DNA of 64,000 nucleotides, from assembly GCA_023954045.1 (NCBI GenBank), contig JAMLIR010000001.1, positions 434,001 through 498,000 of the forward strand, given 5' to 3'. The stretch comes from Burkholderiaceae bacterium (lineage in GTDB: Bacteria > Pseudomonadota > Gammaproteobacteria > Burkholderiales > Burkholderiaceae_E). Below, one piece after another: positions 18,803-28,655 of the stretch. The notes under the pieces were generated by a model, which was not told the DNA's origin, searched no databases, and was given only the letters and a program-made list of their open reading frames with translations. Position 1 is the first letter of the stretch; every line of letters starts with the position of its first letter. The position numbers were made by a program, and so were the translations under genes.

Positions 18803-18831
18803 CGTCGAAGATTCTAGCGGAGACACCGCGA

Positions 18832-19617
18832 ATGGGATTCCTTGCCGGAAAGCGCATCCTGATCACCGGCCTGCTCTCGAACCGCTCGATCGCCTACGGG
18901 ATCGCGCGGGCCTGCCGCGAACAGGGCGCAGAACTCGCCTTCACCTATCAGAACGAACGCTTCCAGGACCGCGTCACGGACATGGCGGCCGAGTTCGGCT
19001 CGTCGCTGGTCTTCCCCTGCGACGTCTCCGACGACGCGCAGATCGACGCGCTGTTCGCGTCGCTGCGCCAGGGCTGGGACGGGCTGGACGGCCTGGTGCA
19101 CGCGATCGCGTTCGCGCCGCGCGAGGCGATCGCGGGCGCGTTCCTCGACGGCGCGAGCCGCGAGGCGTTCCGCGTGTCGCACGACGTCTCCGCGTTCAGC
19201 CTGGTCGCGCTGGCGAAGGCCGCGCTGCCGATGATGCAGGGGCGCGCGGGCGCGATTCTCACGCTGAGCTACCTCGGCGCCGTGCGCGTGCTGCCGCACT
19301 ACAACATGATGGGGCTGGCAAAGGCCAGCCTCGAGGCCGCGGTGCGCTACCTGGCCAACGACCTCGGCCCCCAGGGCATCCGCGTCAACGGCATCTCGGC
19401 CGGGCCGATCCGCACGCTCGCGGCCAGCGGGATCAAGGACTTCTCCCGCATCCTCGACTTCGTCGGCAGCCACGCGCCGCTGCGGCGCAACGTCACGACC
19501 GAGGACGTCGGCAACGCCGCGGCCTTCCTGCTCTCGGATCTCGCGGCCGGCATCACGGCCGGGATCACCTACGTCGACGGCGGCTTCAGCCAGGTCGTCG
19601 GCGGCATGGAGGTCTAG
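18832..19617 (+). CDS. fabI: Enoyl-[acyl-carrier-protein] reductase (NADH)
   Basis: 261 residues, matching E. coli FabI (262). The nucleotide-binding region is [19 protein letters not shown], the catalytic Tyr-x6-Lys is in [14 protein letters not shown], and [17 protein letters not shown] is the substrate-binding loop. It performs the last reduction of each fatty-acid elongation cycle and is the target of triclosan-type inhibitors. The start ATG is 29 bp from the divergent yejA start. The gene is followed 25 bp later by senB. Confidence 0.95.
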   Translation: MGFLAGKRILITGLLSNRSIAYGIARACREQGAELAFTYQNERFQDRVTDMAAEFGSSLVFPCDVSDDAQIDALFASLRQGWDGLDGLVHAIAFAPREAIAGAFLDGASREAFRVSHDVSAFSLVALAKAALPMMQGRAGAILTLSYLGAVRVLPHYNMMGLAKASLEAAVRYLANDLGPQGIRVNGISAGPIRTLAASGIKDFSRILDFVGSHAPLRRNVTTEDVGNAAAFLLSDLAAGITAGITYVDGGFSQVVGGMEV

Positions 19618-19642
19618 GACCGCCCGCCGGGTCGATCGCGGC

Positions 19643-20659
19643 GTGGGCAGGCCCTCGATTGCGCGGATCCTGATCGTCTCGCCGACGCTCGCCGACGCGA
19701 ACACCGGCAACTGGCGGACCGCGCACCGCTGGGCGGGCTTCCTGCGGCGCGAGTTCCGCGTGCGCGTGGCAAGCACCTGGGAGGGCGAGCCCGACGACGC
19801 GATGATCGCGCTGCACGCGCGGCGCTCGGCACAGGCGATCGCCGCCTTCGCCGCGGTCGGGCGCCCGGTGGCGGTGGTGCTGACGGGCACCGACCTGTAC
19901 CGCGACATCCGCAGCGACCGCAGCGCGCAGCGATCGCTCGAACTCGCGCGCCGGCTGGTCGTGCTGCAGCCGCAGGGGCGCGAGGAGTTGCCAGCGGCCC
20001 TGCGCGCGAAGACCGTGGTGATCGAGCAGTCGGCGCCGTCGATGGCGCCGCTCGCGCCGCGCCGGCGCAGCTTCGACCTGCTGCTGGTGGGCCACCTGCG
20101 GCCCGAGAAGGACCCGCTGACGGCGGTGCGGGCGCTCGCGCGGCTCGACGATCCGGCTTCGCGCCGCCTGCGCCTCGTCCACGTCGGCGGAACGCTCGAC
20201 GCGGCGCTCGGCCGTCGCATGCGCGACGCGGCGCGCCGCGACCCGCGCATCGAGCTGCGCGGGCCGCTGCCGCACGCGGCCACGCGCGCGCTGATCCGCC
20301 GCGGCCGCCTGCTGCTGCTGCCGTCGCTGATCGAGGGCGGCGCCAACGTGCTGATCGAGGCGGCGACCGCCGGCGTGCCGGTGCTCGCGTCGCGCATCGG
20401 CGGCTCGGTCGGGCTCCTCGGCGACGACTACGAGGGGCTGTTCCCGGCAGGCGACGACGCAGCGCTCGCCTCGCTGATCCTGCGCTGCCGGGACGAGCCG
20501 TCGTTCCTCGAGCGGCTGCGCGCGCAGTGCGAGCGCCGCGCGCCGCGCTTCGCACCCGGGCGCGAGGCGGGGGCAGTGCTCGCGCTGGCGCATAATCTGC
20601 TCCTCGCAAGGCGCGCCCGGTGCGCGCCCGATCCCTCCTCGCTGAAAGTCGAACGATGA
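19643..20659 (+). CDS. senB: SenB-like selenosugar synthase / GT4 glycosyltransferase (TIGR04348-type)
   Basis: 338 residues from a GTG start. It is a GT-B fold glycosyltransferase: N-terminal ARILIVSPTLADANTGNWRTAHRW, interdomain LLLVGHLRPEKDP, and the C-terminal sugar-nucleotide site EGGANVLIEAATAGVPVLASRIGGS. The family found beside selenophosphate synthetase genes includes SenB, which joins selenophosphate to a UDP-sugar to make a selenosugar in selenoneine biosynthesis. The assignment rests on the 4-bp overlap with selD plus the overall pattern; an ordinary GT4 enzyme cannot be fully excluded. The third gene of that pathway, senA (EgtB-like), is not in this window. Confidence 0.7.
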   Translation: MGRPSIARILIVSPTLADANTGNWRTAHRWAGFLRREFRVRVASTWEGEPDDAMIALHARRSAQAIAAFAAVGRPVAVVLTGTDLYRDIRSDRSAQRSLELARRLVVLQPQGREELPAALRAKTVVIEQSAPSMAPLAPRRRSFDLLLVGHLRPEKDPLTAVRALARLDDPASRRLRLVHVGGTLDAALGRRMRDAARRDPRIELRGPLPHAATRALIRRGRLLLLPSLIEGGANVLIEAATAGVPVLASRIGGSVGLLGDDYEGLFPAGDDAALASLILRCRDEPSFLERLRAQCERRAPRFAPGREAGAVLALAHNLLLARRARCAPDPSSLKVER

Positions 20660-21717
20660 ACGCACCCGAGATCGCGCAAGCGCCGCGACTGACCTCCTTT
20701 TCGCACGGCGGCGGCTGCGGCTGCAAGATCGCGCCCGGCGTGCTCTCCGAGATCCTGCAGGGCGCGTCGCGCCTGCCGGTTCCGCCGCAACTGCTGGTAG
20801 GCATCGAGAGCTCCGACGACGCAGCGGTCTACCGGTTGAACGACGAGCAGGCGCTGATCGCCACCACCGACTTCTTCATGCCGATCGTCGACGACCCGTT
20901 CGACTTCGGGCGCATCGCCGCGACCAACGCGATCTCCGACGTCTACGCGATGGGCGGCACGCCGATCATGGCGCTGGCGCTGGTGGCCATGCCGATCGAC
21001 CGGCTGCCGCTCGACGTGATCCGCCGCATCCTCGAAGGCGGCGAGTCGGTGTGCGCGGCCGCGGGCATCCCGATCGCCGGCGGCCACACGATCGATTCGG
21101 TCGAGCCGATCTACGGCCTGGTCGTGCTTGGCCTCGCGCACCCCGACCGGATCAGGCGCAACACCGGCGCGCGGCCGGGCGACCGGCTGGTGCTGGGCAA
21201 GCCGCTCGGCGTCGGCGTGCTGTCGGCGGCGCTGAAGAAGGGCGAGCTGTCCGACCGAGGCTACGCCGCGATGGTTGCCAGCACGACGAAGCTGAACACC
21301 CCCGGACAGGCGCTGTCGAAGCTCGATGCGGTGCACGCGCTGACCGACGTCACGGGCTTCGGCCTGCTCGGCCACCTGCTCGAAATCTGCCACGGCGCGC
21401 GGCTGTCGGCGCGCGTCTCGATGGCGGCGCTGCCCCGGATCGCCGGCGTCGACGACCTGCTCGCCCGCGGCTTCGCCACCGGCGCCTCGCAGCGCAACTG
21501 GTCCGGCTACGGGCACGAGGTGCGCCTGGCCGCCGGCATCGACGAGCTCCAGCGCGCGCTGCTCACCGATCCGCAGACCTCCGGCGGGCTGCTGGTGGCT
21601 TGCGCGCCCGAGGCGGTCGGGGACGTCCTCGCGGTCTTCCGGCGCGACGGCTTCGAGGCGGCGTGCGAGATCGGCGAACTCGCAGCCGGCGAACCCGGGG
21701 TCGACGTCCTCGCCTGA
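20656..21717 (+). CDS. selD: Selenophosphate synthetase (selenide, water dikinase)
   Basis: 353 residues. The N-terminal catalytic loop FSHGGGCGCKIAPG contains Cys21 and Lys24, equivalent to the E. coli Cys17/Lys20 pair; it is the cysteine rather than the selenocysteine form. ATP/Mg-binding segments follow: GIESSDDAAVYRL, TTDFFMPIVDDPFDFG, TNAISDVYAMGG and the AIR-synthase C-terminal domain with LTDVTGFGLLGHL and TDPQTSGGLL. It makes selenophosphate from selenide and ATP. Its ATG overlaps the senB stop (ATGA), so the two are coupled, which suggests a SenC-like role as well as or instead of tRNA/selenoprotein supply. Confidence 0.94.
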   Translation: MNAPEIAQAPRLTSFSHGGGCGCKIAPGVLSEILQGASRLPVPPQLLVGIESSDDAAVYRLNDEQALIATTDFFMPIVDDPFDFGRIAATNAISDVYAMGGTPIMALALVAMPIDRLPLDVIRRILEGGESVCAAAGIPIAGGHTIDSVEPIYGLVVLGLAHPDRIRRNTGARPGDRLVLGKPLGVGVLSAALKKGELSDRGYAAMVASTTKLNTPGQALSKLDAVHALTDVTGFGLLGHLLEICHGARLSARVSMAALPRIAGVDDLLARGFATGASQRNWSGYGHEVRLAAGIDELQRALLTDPQTSGGLLVACAPEAVGDVLAVFRRDGFEAACEIGELAAGEPGVDVLA

Positions 21718-21739
21718 TTCGGCGCGGCCCCGCACGCCC

Positions 21740-22432
21740 GTGGCCGGAACGACGTCTCCCGCAGTCGAGCTGATCGACGTCAGCAAGGCGTTCGGCGGGC
21801 GCGTCGTGCTCGACCGTATCCGGATGCAGGTCGAACGCGGCGAGCGCGTCGCGCTGCTCGGCGAGTCGGGCAGCGGGAAGTCGACGCTGCTGAACCTGAT
21901 CGCAGGACTCGAGCCGGTCGACGCCGGGATCGTGCGCGTCGCGGGCACGCAGGTCTCTTCGCTCGACCCCGACGAAGCGGCGACGTTCCGGCGTTCCAGC
22001 ATCGGCTTCGTGTTCCAGGCGTTTCACCTGCTGCCGCACCTCGACGCGGCGCGCAACGTCGCCGTGCCGCTGCTGCTCGGCGGCATGTCGGCGGCTGCCG
22101 CGCTCGAGCAGGCGACGGCGATGCTCGGGCGCGTGGGCCTCGCCGGACGCGCGTCGGCGTGGCCGCGCGAGCTCTCCGGCGGCGAGCAGCAGCGCGTGGC
22201 GCTGGCCCGCGCGCTGGTGCACCGACCCTCCCTGGTGCTGGCCGACGAGCCGACCGGCAACCTCGACCCGGCCACCGCGGCGCGGGCGCTGGCGCTGATC
22301 GCGGAACTCGTCGAGGCCAGCGGCGCAGCGCTGGTGCTGGTCACGCACTCGGAGCAGGCCGCGGCGATCGCCCACCGCCGGCTGCGACTGGGCGCACGGG
22401 GCCTGGACGCCGACGACGGGGTGCCCTCCTGA
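21740..22432 (+). CDS. ABC transporter ATP-binding protein, LolD/MacB type
   Basis: 230 residues from a GTG start. Walker A is [19 protein letters not shown], the signature is [15 protein letters not shown] and Walker B is [12 protein letters not shown], the TGNLD pattern being typical of the LolD/MacB/FtsE exporter class. It is followed by its FtsX-like permease and an AttH/CrtC-like secreted protein, giving an AttEFGH-like arrangement. It lies 22 bp after selD; whether it belongs to the same transcript is unclear. Confidence 0.88.
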   Translation: MAGTTSPAVELIDVSKAFGGRVVLDRIRMQVERGERVALLGESGSGKSTLLNLIAGLEPVDAGIVRVAGTQVSSLDPDEAATFRRSSIGFVFQAFHLLPHLDAARNVAVPLLLGGMSAAAALEQATAMLGRVGLAGRASAWPRELSGGEQQRVALARALVHRPSLVLADEPTGNLDPATAARALALIAELVEASGAALVLVTHSEQAAAIAHRRLRLGARGLDADDGVPS

Positions 22433-22491
22433 ACGCCACCGCGTCGCCGCCTCCGCGAGGCCGCGCCGGCCGCCTCGCGCTGCTCGGCTGG

Positions 22492-25029
22492 ATGTGGCGC
22501 GCGCAGGCCCGGGCGCAGCCCGCGCGAGCGCTGACCGCCGTGTTCGCGATCGCGGTCGGCGTCGCACTCGCGCTCGCGATCCACCTCGTGAACCGGTCGG
22601 CACTCGACGAATTCGACGCCGCGATGTCGACGGTCAATGGCGAGGCGCAGGCGCAGGTTCGCGCGCGCGCCGGCAGCTTCGACGAGCGGCTCTACGCGCG
22701 CCTGGCCGCCGATCCAGGCGGCGCCTCGGTCAGCCCGGTGATCGATGCGGCGTTCGCGCTCGCCGACCGCCCCGGCGACTCGCTGCGCGTCCTCGGCCTC
22801 GACGTGTTCCGCGCCGCCGAGGTGACGCCGGCGCTGCTGCCGTCGGCGAGCGCGAGCGAGGACGCCGGCGCCGCGTCGCCGCTGTTCGCCGACGACACGG
22901 TCTTCCTGTCGAACGCGGCACTGTCGGCCTTCGGCCTCGCACCGGGCGACACGCTGCGCCTGCGCGTCGGCGCCCGGGTAGTCGCGCTGCGCGTCGCGGG
23001 CACGCTGCCCGGCGTCGCGGCGGGCCAGCGGCTCGCGGTCATGGACATCGGGGCGATGCAGTGGCGGCTGGGCTGGCTCGGGCGGTTGTCGCGCCTCGAC
23101 CTGCGTTTCGCCGAGCCGGCCGACGCCGCACGCGTGCGCGCGCGCTGGGAACCGCTGCTGCCGCCCGACGCGGTCTGGACCGCGCCGGACGCGAGCCGCC
23201 AGCGGATGTCCAACCTGTCGCGCGCCTATCGCGTCAACCTGGGCGTGCTGGCGCTGGTCGCGCTGTTCACCGGCGGCTTCATCGTCTACGCAACGCTCGC
23301 CCTGGGCGTGGCGCGCCAGCAGCGCGAACTCGCGCTGCTGGGCGTGCTCGGCGCGCGCCCGCGGCTGCTGGTCGCGCAGGTGCTCGGCCAGGGACTGCTG
23401 CTCGGCGGCGCCGGCGCCGCGCTCGGCGCGTTCGCCGGCATCGCGCTCGCCGGCGCCCTGCTCGCGTGGGTCGGCGGAGACCTCGGCGGCGGCTACTTCG
23501 CGGGCAGCCGGCCCGGGCTGGCGATCGACGCGACGGGAGTACTCGCGTTCGCGGCTGCGGGCGTTGCCACCGCGCTGCTCGGCGCCGTGGTGCCGGCGCT
23601 CGCGGTGAGCCGCATGCCCGGCGCGCGCGCGCTGCGCGCCGGCAGCGTCGAGGACACGCTGCAGGCGCCGGGCGGCTTCGCAGGCCTCGCCTGGCCGCTC
23701 GCATGCTTCGGGCTCGGCGCGGCCGCGCTGGCGCTGCCGCCGATCGACGGGCTGCCGTGGCCGTCCTACGGCGCCATCGCCGCCTGGCTTGCCGGGGGCA
23801 TCGCACTGGTGCCGCGGGTCGTCGCCGCGTGCTCGCGGGTGCTCGCGCGGCTCGCATCGACGCGCGTCGCGGGACCGATCGCCTGGCTCGCCGCGCAGCG
23901 GCTGCACGGCGCGCCCGCGAGCGCTTCGGCGGCGATGTCGGCGATCGTCGCGAGCGTCGCGCTCGCCGGCGCGATGGCGATCATGGTGTCGAGCTTCCGG
24001 GATTCGGTCGACCGGTGGCTGGCGATCGTGCTGCCGGCCGACGCGTACGCCCGCATCGCCACTGGCGCGGCAGACGGCGCGCTCGACCCGGAACTGCGCC
24101 GGCGGATCGCCGCTGCGCCGGGCGTCGCGCGGGCGGAGTTCTCGCGCAGCCTGGAGCTGACGCTGGACGCCTCGCGCCCGCCCGTCGTCCTGATCGCGCG
24201 CGAGATCGACCCGAAGCAACCACAGCGACGTCTCGCAATCACCGGCGAGGTGCGCGCGGCGCCGCCCGGCAGCGTCGCGGTCTACGCCAGCGAGGCGGCG
24301 GCCGACCTGTACGGCTGGACTGCGGGCAGCCGCATCGAATTGCCCCTGCCGCTGCGGTCCGCCGCCGCGGAGCCGCCGTTCTTCGTCGTCGCGGTCTGGC
24401 GCGACTACGCGCGACAGCACGGCGCGATCGTGCTCGATGCCGCCGACTACCGCGCGTTGACCGGCGACGCCTCGACCAGCGATGCCGCGCTGTGGTTCGA
24501 CGGCTCGCTGCCCGCCGCGGCGGCGATCGCCCGGCTGCGCGACGCGTTGCCGGACGTCGGCGGGCTCGAGTTGCGCGCCGCCGGCGAACTGCGCGCGCTG
24601 TCGCTGCGCATCTTCGACCGCAGCTTCGCGGTCACCTACGCGCTCGAGGCGATCGCGATCCTGGTCGCGCTGTTCGGCGTCGCATCGTCGTGGGCCGCCG
24701 AGGGACTGGCGCGGGCACGCGAGTTCGGCGTGCTCAGGCACCTCGGACTGCGCAGGCGCGACGTCGCCGCGCTGTTCGCGGCCGAGGCGGCGCTGCAGAT
24801 CGGCATCGCGACCGCCTGGGGAACGCTGCTCGGCGCGATGATTGCCCTGGTGCTGGTCCACCGCGTCAACCCGCAGTCGTTCCACTGGAGCATGGAGACG
24901 TCGTGGCCCGCGGGCCTGCTCGCTGCCGCTGCGGCGGCGCTGCTCGCGCTCGGTGTCGCGAGCGCGGTGCTGGCCGCACGCTCGGCGATGTCCGAAGCGC
25001 CGGTGCGCGCGCTGCGGGAGGACTGGTGA
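22492..25029 (+). CDS. FtsX-like ABC transporter permease
   Basis: 845 residues from the ATG at 22492 ([23 protein letters not shown]). No ATG, GTG or TTG is seen further upstream in frame before the preceding gene; a CTG overlapping the ATPase stop at 22429 is the only alternative. It has an N-terminal helix, a large periplasmic MacB-like domain, a block of helices with the FtsX motif ([36 protein letters not shown]), a second periplasmic domain, and a second FtsX block near the end ([19 protein letters not shown]). This double arrangement suits a lipoprotein/lipid-type exporter rather than an importer. Confidence 0.87.
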   Translation: MWRAQARAQPARALTAVFAIAVGVALALAIHLVNRSALDEFDAAMSTVNGEAQAQVRARAGSFDERLYARLAADPGGASVSPVIDAAFALADRPGDSLRVLGLDVFRAAEVTPALLPSASASEDAGAASPLFADDTVFLSNAALSAFGLAPGDTLRLRVGARVVALRVAGTLPGVAAGQRLAVMDIGAMQWRLGWLGRLSRLDLRFAEPADAARVRARWEPLLPPDAVWTAPDASRQRMSNLSRAYRVNLGVLALVALFTGGFIVYATLALGVARQQRELALLGVLGARPRLLVAQVLGQGLLLGGAGAALGAFAGIALAGALLAWVGGDLGGGYFAGSRPGLAIDATGVLAFAAAGVATALLGAVVPALAVSRMPGARALRAGSVEDTLQAPGGFAGLAWPLACFGLGAAALALPPIDGLPWPSYGAIAAWLAGGIALVPRVVAACSRVLARLASTRVAGPIAWLAAQRLHGAPASASAAMSAIVASVALAGAMAIMVSSFRDSVDRWLAIVLPADAYARIATGAADGALDPELRRRIAAAPGVARAEFSRSLELTLDASRPPVVLIAREIDPKQPQRRLAITGEVRAAPPGSVAVYASEAAADLYGWTAGSRIELPLPLRSAAAEPPFFVVAVWRDYARQHGAIVLDAADYRALTGDASTSDAALWFDGSLPAAAAIARLRDALPDVGGLELRAAGELRALSLRIFDRSFAVTYALEAIAILVALFGVASSWAAEGLARAREFGVLRHLGLRRRDVAALFAAEAALQIGIATAWGTLLGAMIALVLVHRVNPQSFHWSMETSWPAGLLAAAAAALLALGVASAVLAARSAMSEAPVRALREDW

Positions 25030-26141
25030 GCACGCCCGCGCGTCCGGCGCGCCGGGCGTGGCTCGCGGCGCTCGCGCTCGGCGCGTGGGGCCCGCGCGCG
25101 GCACGTGCCGCCCCCGATGCGCCGTCCTACCCGCCCGTCGAGCGCGGCGTCGCGATGGTCTTTCCGCGCGACCACGGCGCGCACCCCGCGTACCGCACCG
25201 AGTGGTGGTACCTGACGGGCTGGTTGCGCCGCCTCGACGACCCGCATCGCGGGCAGCCGATCGGCGTGCAGCTCACCTTCTTCCGGTCGCGCACGCGGCA
25301 CGACGCCGCGAACCCGAGCCGCTTCGCGCCGACGCAACTGCTGCTCGCGCATGCCGCGCTGGCCTTGCCCGAGCGCGGGCGGCTGCTGCACGTCCAGCGC
25401 GCCGCCCGGCAAGGCTTCGGGCTCGCGAGCGCATCCGCGGAAGACACCGCGGTGCGCATCGGCCGATGGTCGCTCGAGCGCGACGCCGCCGATCGCTACC
25501 GGGCGCGCGTCGAGGATCGGAAATTCGCGCTCGAGCTCGACGCGGCCGCGTCTTCCGCGCCCGCGCTACAGGGCGAGGCCGGTTTCTCGCGCAAGGGCCC
25601 GGGCGCGCGGCAGGCGAGCCGTTACTACAGCCGACCGCAGCTGCGCGCGAGCGGCGAAGTGCGCGTCGACGGCGCGCGCGTTCGCGTCGAGGGCCTCGCG
25701 TGGATCGACCACGAGTGGTCCAGCGAGATCCTCGACGAGCACGCCGAAGGCTGGGACTGGGTCGGCCTGAACTTCGACGACGGGTCGGCGCTGGCCGCCT
25801 TCAGGATCCGGCGCCGCGACGGCGGGCTCGCCTGGTCGTACGCGCGCTGGTTCGAGCCCGGTGGCGCCCCGCGCGGCGCGCGCGATCCCGCAGTGCGCTT
25901 CGTGCCGTCGCGCAGCTGGACCTCGCCGCGCACCGGCGCGCGCTATCCCGTCGCGATGCGCATCGAAGCGGGTTCGCGCGTGCTCGATCTCGAGCCGCTG
26001 TTCGACGACCAGGAACTCGACGCGCGCGCGAGCACCGGCACCGTCTACTGGGAGGGCGCGGTGCGCGTCGTCGAAGAGGGCCGCGAGGTCGGGCGAGGCT
26101 ACCTCGAGCTCACGGGCTACGCCGGCGCGCTGCGCCTCTAG
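25026..26141 (+). CDS. Secreted AttH/CrtC-like lipocalin-type protein
   Basis: 371 residues from a GTG that overlaps the permease stop by 4 bp (GTGA). An N-terminal export signal with a twin-arginine-like [14 protein letters not shown] is followed by the family signature [21 protein letters not shown] and later [34 protein letters not shown]. This is the carotenoid 1,2-hydratase / AttH fold, two lipocalin-like barrels. In attEFGH-type operons the protein accompanies an ABC exporter; its substrate is not known, and here carotenoid genes are absent, so a hydratase role is not supported. Confidence 0.82.
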   Translation: MSTPARPARRAWLAALALGAWGPRAARAAPDAPSYPPVERGVAMVFPRDHGAHPAYRTEWWYLTGWLRRLDDPHRGQPIGVQLTFFRSRTRHDAANPSRFAPTQLLLAHAALALPERGRLLHVQRAARQGFGLASASAEDTAVRIGRWSLERDAADRYRARVEDRKFALELDAAASSAPALQGEAGFSRKGPGARQASRYYSRPQLRASGEVRVDGARVRVEGLAWIDHEWSSEILDEHAEGWDWVGLNFDDGSALAAFRIRRRDGGLAWSYARWFEPGGAPRGARDPAVRFVPSRSWTSPRTGARYPVAMRIEAGSRVLDLEPLFDDQELDARASTGTVYWEGAVRVVEEGREVGRGYLELTGYAGALRL

Positions 26142-26195
26142 GGCGTGTTCACACTACGATCGTCCCCGCGCCGAGGTCGCGGTACGGCGCGCTGG

Positions 26196-27395
26196 CTAGC
26201 GCCGCTCGACCGCCGCCACCCGCGCTGCCGGCCAGGCCAGCAGCGCCGCTGCCGCGACGCAGGCTAGGCCCGCGAACGCGCCCACCGCGGCAAACCCGGC
26301 CCGCTCGTACAGCAGCACCGCCAGCGGCGAGAACAGCGTGACGCCGAGGTAGGTCGCGCCGCTGAGCATCGCGGTCACCACGCCGCGCAACTCCGGGATC
26401 TGCTCGGTCGCCAACGAGGTGATCGCGGTGAAGAACACGCCCTGCACGCAGCCCCAGGCGATCACGCCCGGCACCAGCAGGATCGGCGTCCCCGCCAGCC
26501 ACGGCAGCCCCGAGAGCACCAGCCCGAGCGCGGCGAGCGCCGCGACGGCGCTGCGGGTCTTGCCGGCGCGATCGATCAGCCGGCCGTTCAGCGTGACGAT
26601 CAGCAGCCCGAGTCCGTAGGCGGCGATCGCGAAGCCTGCCGGCGCCGCGCCCCAGTCGTTCAGTCGCCGCATCTCGCTGCCCAGGAACGCGTAGACCGCG
26701 TAGAAGGCCCCCATGTCGATGCCGTTGACGGCCAGAACGACCAGCGTCGGCCGGTGCGAGACGACGCGCCGCAGGCTCGGGCCGACCGGCAGCTCTGCCG
26801 CCGCCGCGCCGGCCGCGTCCGGACCCGGCCTCGGCGCCAGCGCGAGCAGCGCGGCGGTCAGCAGCGCCGCGGCCGCCAGTCCCGCGAACGCGAGCTGCCA
26901 GCCGATCGCCTGCGAAGCGATCGCCATCAGCGGCACGACCAGCATGATCGCGATCGACCAGCCGCTGACGATGCGCCCCATCACCTGCCCGCGGTGCGCG
27001 AAGCTCGACAGGTCGCCGGCAAACGCATAGGTCGCCGGGATCACTGCGCCGGTCGCGGCGCCGGCGAGCAGCGTGAGCGCGAGCAGCGCGTCGAAGCGGC
27101 GCGTCCACGCGGCGAGCAGCCAGACGGTCGCGAACAGCAGCAACCCGGCGACGATCACGCGGGCGCGCGGCAAGCGCCGCGCCAGCAGGCCGACGGTGGG
27201 CGCGACGATCGCCATCGACAGCCCGTAGACCCCGATCAGCCACCCGGCGCGCGCCGGCGCGATTCCGAAGCTCGCCGCGATGTCCGAGAGTAGCGGCGAG
27301 ATCGCGAAGATGGTCGCTCCGACCGTCGCGACCGCGGCGGTCAATCCGGCCAGCAGCAGCGGGTATCGGTCGGCGGCAGTGTCGGGCAGGCGCAT
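26196..27395 (-). CDS. MFS transporter
   Basis: 399 residues with about 12 predicted membrane helices. The MFS loop 2-3 motif appears as VGLLARRLPRARVIVAG, and the N-terminal half has GIAPARAGWLIGVYGLSMAI. The start MRLPDTAADRYPLLLAGL is at 27395. It follows gspF by 23 bp on the same strand, so it may be read from the gsp operon, but a functional link to secretion is unlikely. The DHA1-type pattern suggests a drug or small-molecule exporter; substrate unknown. Confidence 0.85.
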   Translation of the reverse strand: MRLPDTAADRYPLLLAGLTAAVATVGATIFAISPLLSDIAASFGIAPARAGWLIGVYGLSMAIVAPTVGLLARRLPRARVIVAGLLLFATVWLLAAWTRRFDALLALTLLAGAATGAVIPATYAFAGDLSSFAHRGQVMGRIVSGWSIAIMLVVPLMAIASQAIGWQLAFAGLAAAALLTAALLALAPRPGPDAAGAAAAELPVGPSLRRVVSHRPTLVVLAVNGIDMGAFYAVYAFLGSEMRRLNDWGAAPAGFAIAAYGLGLLIVTLNGRLIDRAGKTRSAVAALAALGLVLSGLPWLAGTPILLVPGVIAWGCVQGVFFTAITSLATEQIPELRGVVTAMLSGATYLGVTLFSPLAVLLYERAGFAAVGAFAGLACVAAAALLAWPAARVAAVERR

Positions 27396-27418
27396 CGCGG
27401 TCTCCTCGCGCCGCGTCC

Positions 27419-28630
27419 TCAGCGCACCAGCTGGTTGATCTCGATGATCGGCAGCAGCACCGCCAGGACGATCACCAGCACCACCGCGCCCATCAGCAGG
27501 ATCAGCAGCGGCTCGAGCAGGCTCGTCAGCGTCAGCGCGCGGCGCTCGGTTTCCTGCGACAGCGTCACCGCGGTGCGCTCGAGCATCTGCGGCAACTCGC
27601 CGGTGGCTTCGCCGCTCGCAATCATGTGGATCATCATCGGCGGGAACTGGCCGCCCGCCTTGAGCGCCCGCGACAGCGGCGCTCCCTCCCGCACCCGCGA
27701 GATCGCATCCTGCACGTTCGACTTCATCGACTCGTTCGACAGCGTGCGCGCTCCGGCCTCGAGCGCGCGGATCAGCGGGACGCCGCTGTTCGTGAGGATC
27801 CCCAGCGTCGAGGCGAAGCGCGCGGTGTTCAGCCCGCGCACGAGCCGCCCGGCGATCGGCATCGCGAGCATCCGCCGGTCCCAGGACAACCGGAACGTCG
27901 GCGAGCGCAACGCCAGGCGGAACGCCACGACGCCGGCCGCCAGAGCCGCGAGCAGCCACAGTCCCCACTCGCGCACGAAGTCCGAGGTGGCGATCAGCGC
28001 GACGGTGAGGATCGGCAACTGCTGGCGCGTCTGCGTGAACACGCCGACGACCTGCGGCACCACGTAGGTGAGCAGCGCGACGATCACCAGCGTCGCCACG
28101 ACGGTCACGATCGCCGGATAGGTGAACGCCAGCATGATCCGCTGCGACAGCGCGGTGCGCGACTCGACGTAGTCGGCCAGCCGGTTCATCACCAGCGCGA
28201 GGTCACCCGACTGCTCGCCGGCGGCGACCAGCGCCCGGTAGACGTCGGGAAAGTCGCGCGGATACTTGGCCAGCGCCTGCGCGAGCGTCTGGCCGCCGAT
28301 CACTTCGCTGCGCACCGCCGCGAAGCGGTCGCGAACCGATTGCCGGTCGGCCTGCTCGACGACCGCGTTGAGCGCCTGCTCGATCGGCAGGCGCGCCGAC
28401 AGCAGGCTCGCGAGCTGGCGCGTCGCTAGCGCGAGCTCGGCCGCGCCGAGCTTGCCGGCGAGCACGCGCAATCCGGTGCTCGCGCCTGTCGCCTGGACCG
28501 GGGTCAGATCGAGCGGGGTGAGCCCGCGCTCGCGCAACAGGTTGCGCGCGTGCCGCGGCGAGTCGGCGTCGATGATCCCGCGCGCGACCTGGCCCGAAGG
28601 CTCGGCGGCTTCGTAGCGATAGGCCGGCAC
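27419..28630 (-). CDS. gspF: Type II secretion inner-membrane platform protein GspF
   Basis: 403 residues, the standard length. The N-terminus MPAYRYEAAEPSGQVARGIIDADSPRHARNLLRERG is diagnostic, followed by two T2SSF domains, each with a PDVYRALVAAGEQSGDL / PPMMIHMIASGEATGEL motif, and three membrane helices. It forms the inner-membrane platform that couples GspE ATPase motion to pseudopilus assembly. Last gsp gene of the leftward operon. Confidence 0.96.
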   Translation of the reverse strand: MPAYRYEAAEPSGQVARGIIDADSPRHARNLLRERGLTPLDLTPVQATGASTGLRVLAGKLGAAELALATRQLASLLSARLPIEQALNAVVEQADRQSVRDRFAAVRSEVIGGQTLAQALAKYPRDFPDVYRALVAAGEQSGDLALVMNRLADYVESRTALSQRIMLAFTYPAIVTVVATLVIVALLTYVVPQVVGVFTQTRQQLPILTVALIATSDFVREWGLWLLAALAAGVVAFRLALRSPTFRLSWDRRMLAMPIAGRLVRGLNTARFASTLGILTNSGVPLIRALEAGARTLSNESMKSNVQDAISRVREGAPLSRALKAGGQFPPMMIHMIASGEATGELPQMLERTAVTLSQETERRALTLTSLLEPLLILLMGAVVLVIVLAVLLPIIEINQLVR

Positions 28631-28655
28631 GATGCGATCGCTGGCGGCCGCGCGG

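Noticed and set aside
18803-18826. GTG at 18826 as yejA start
   Set aside because: Adds eight residues ahead of a good Sec signal; the ATG at 18802 gives the normal N-terminus.
22024-25104. 1026-codon minus-strand open frame opposite the FtsX permease
   Set aside because: Antisense shadow; the plus strand encodes recognisable FtsX motifs and overlaps properly with neighbours.
25026-26141. Carotenoid 1,2-hydratase (CrtC) as the function of the lipocalin-type protein
   Set aside because: No carotenoid genes nearby; tight coupling with an ABC exporter favours an AttH-type role.
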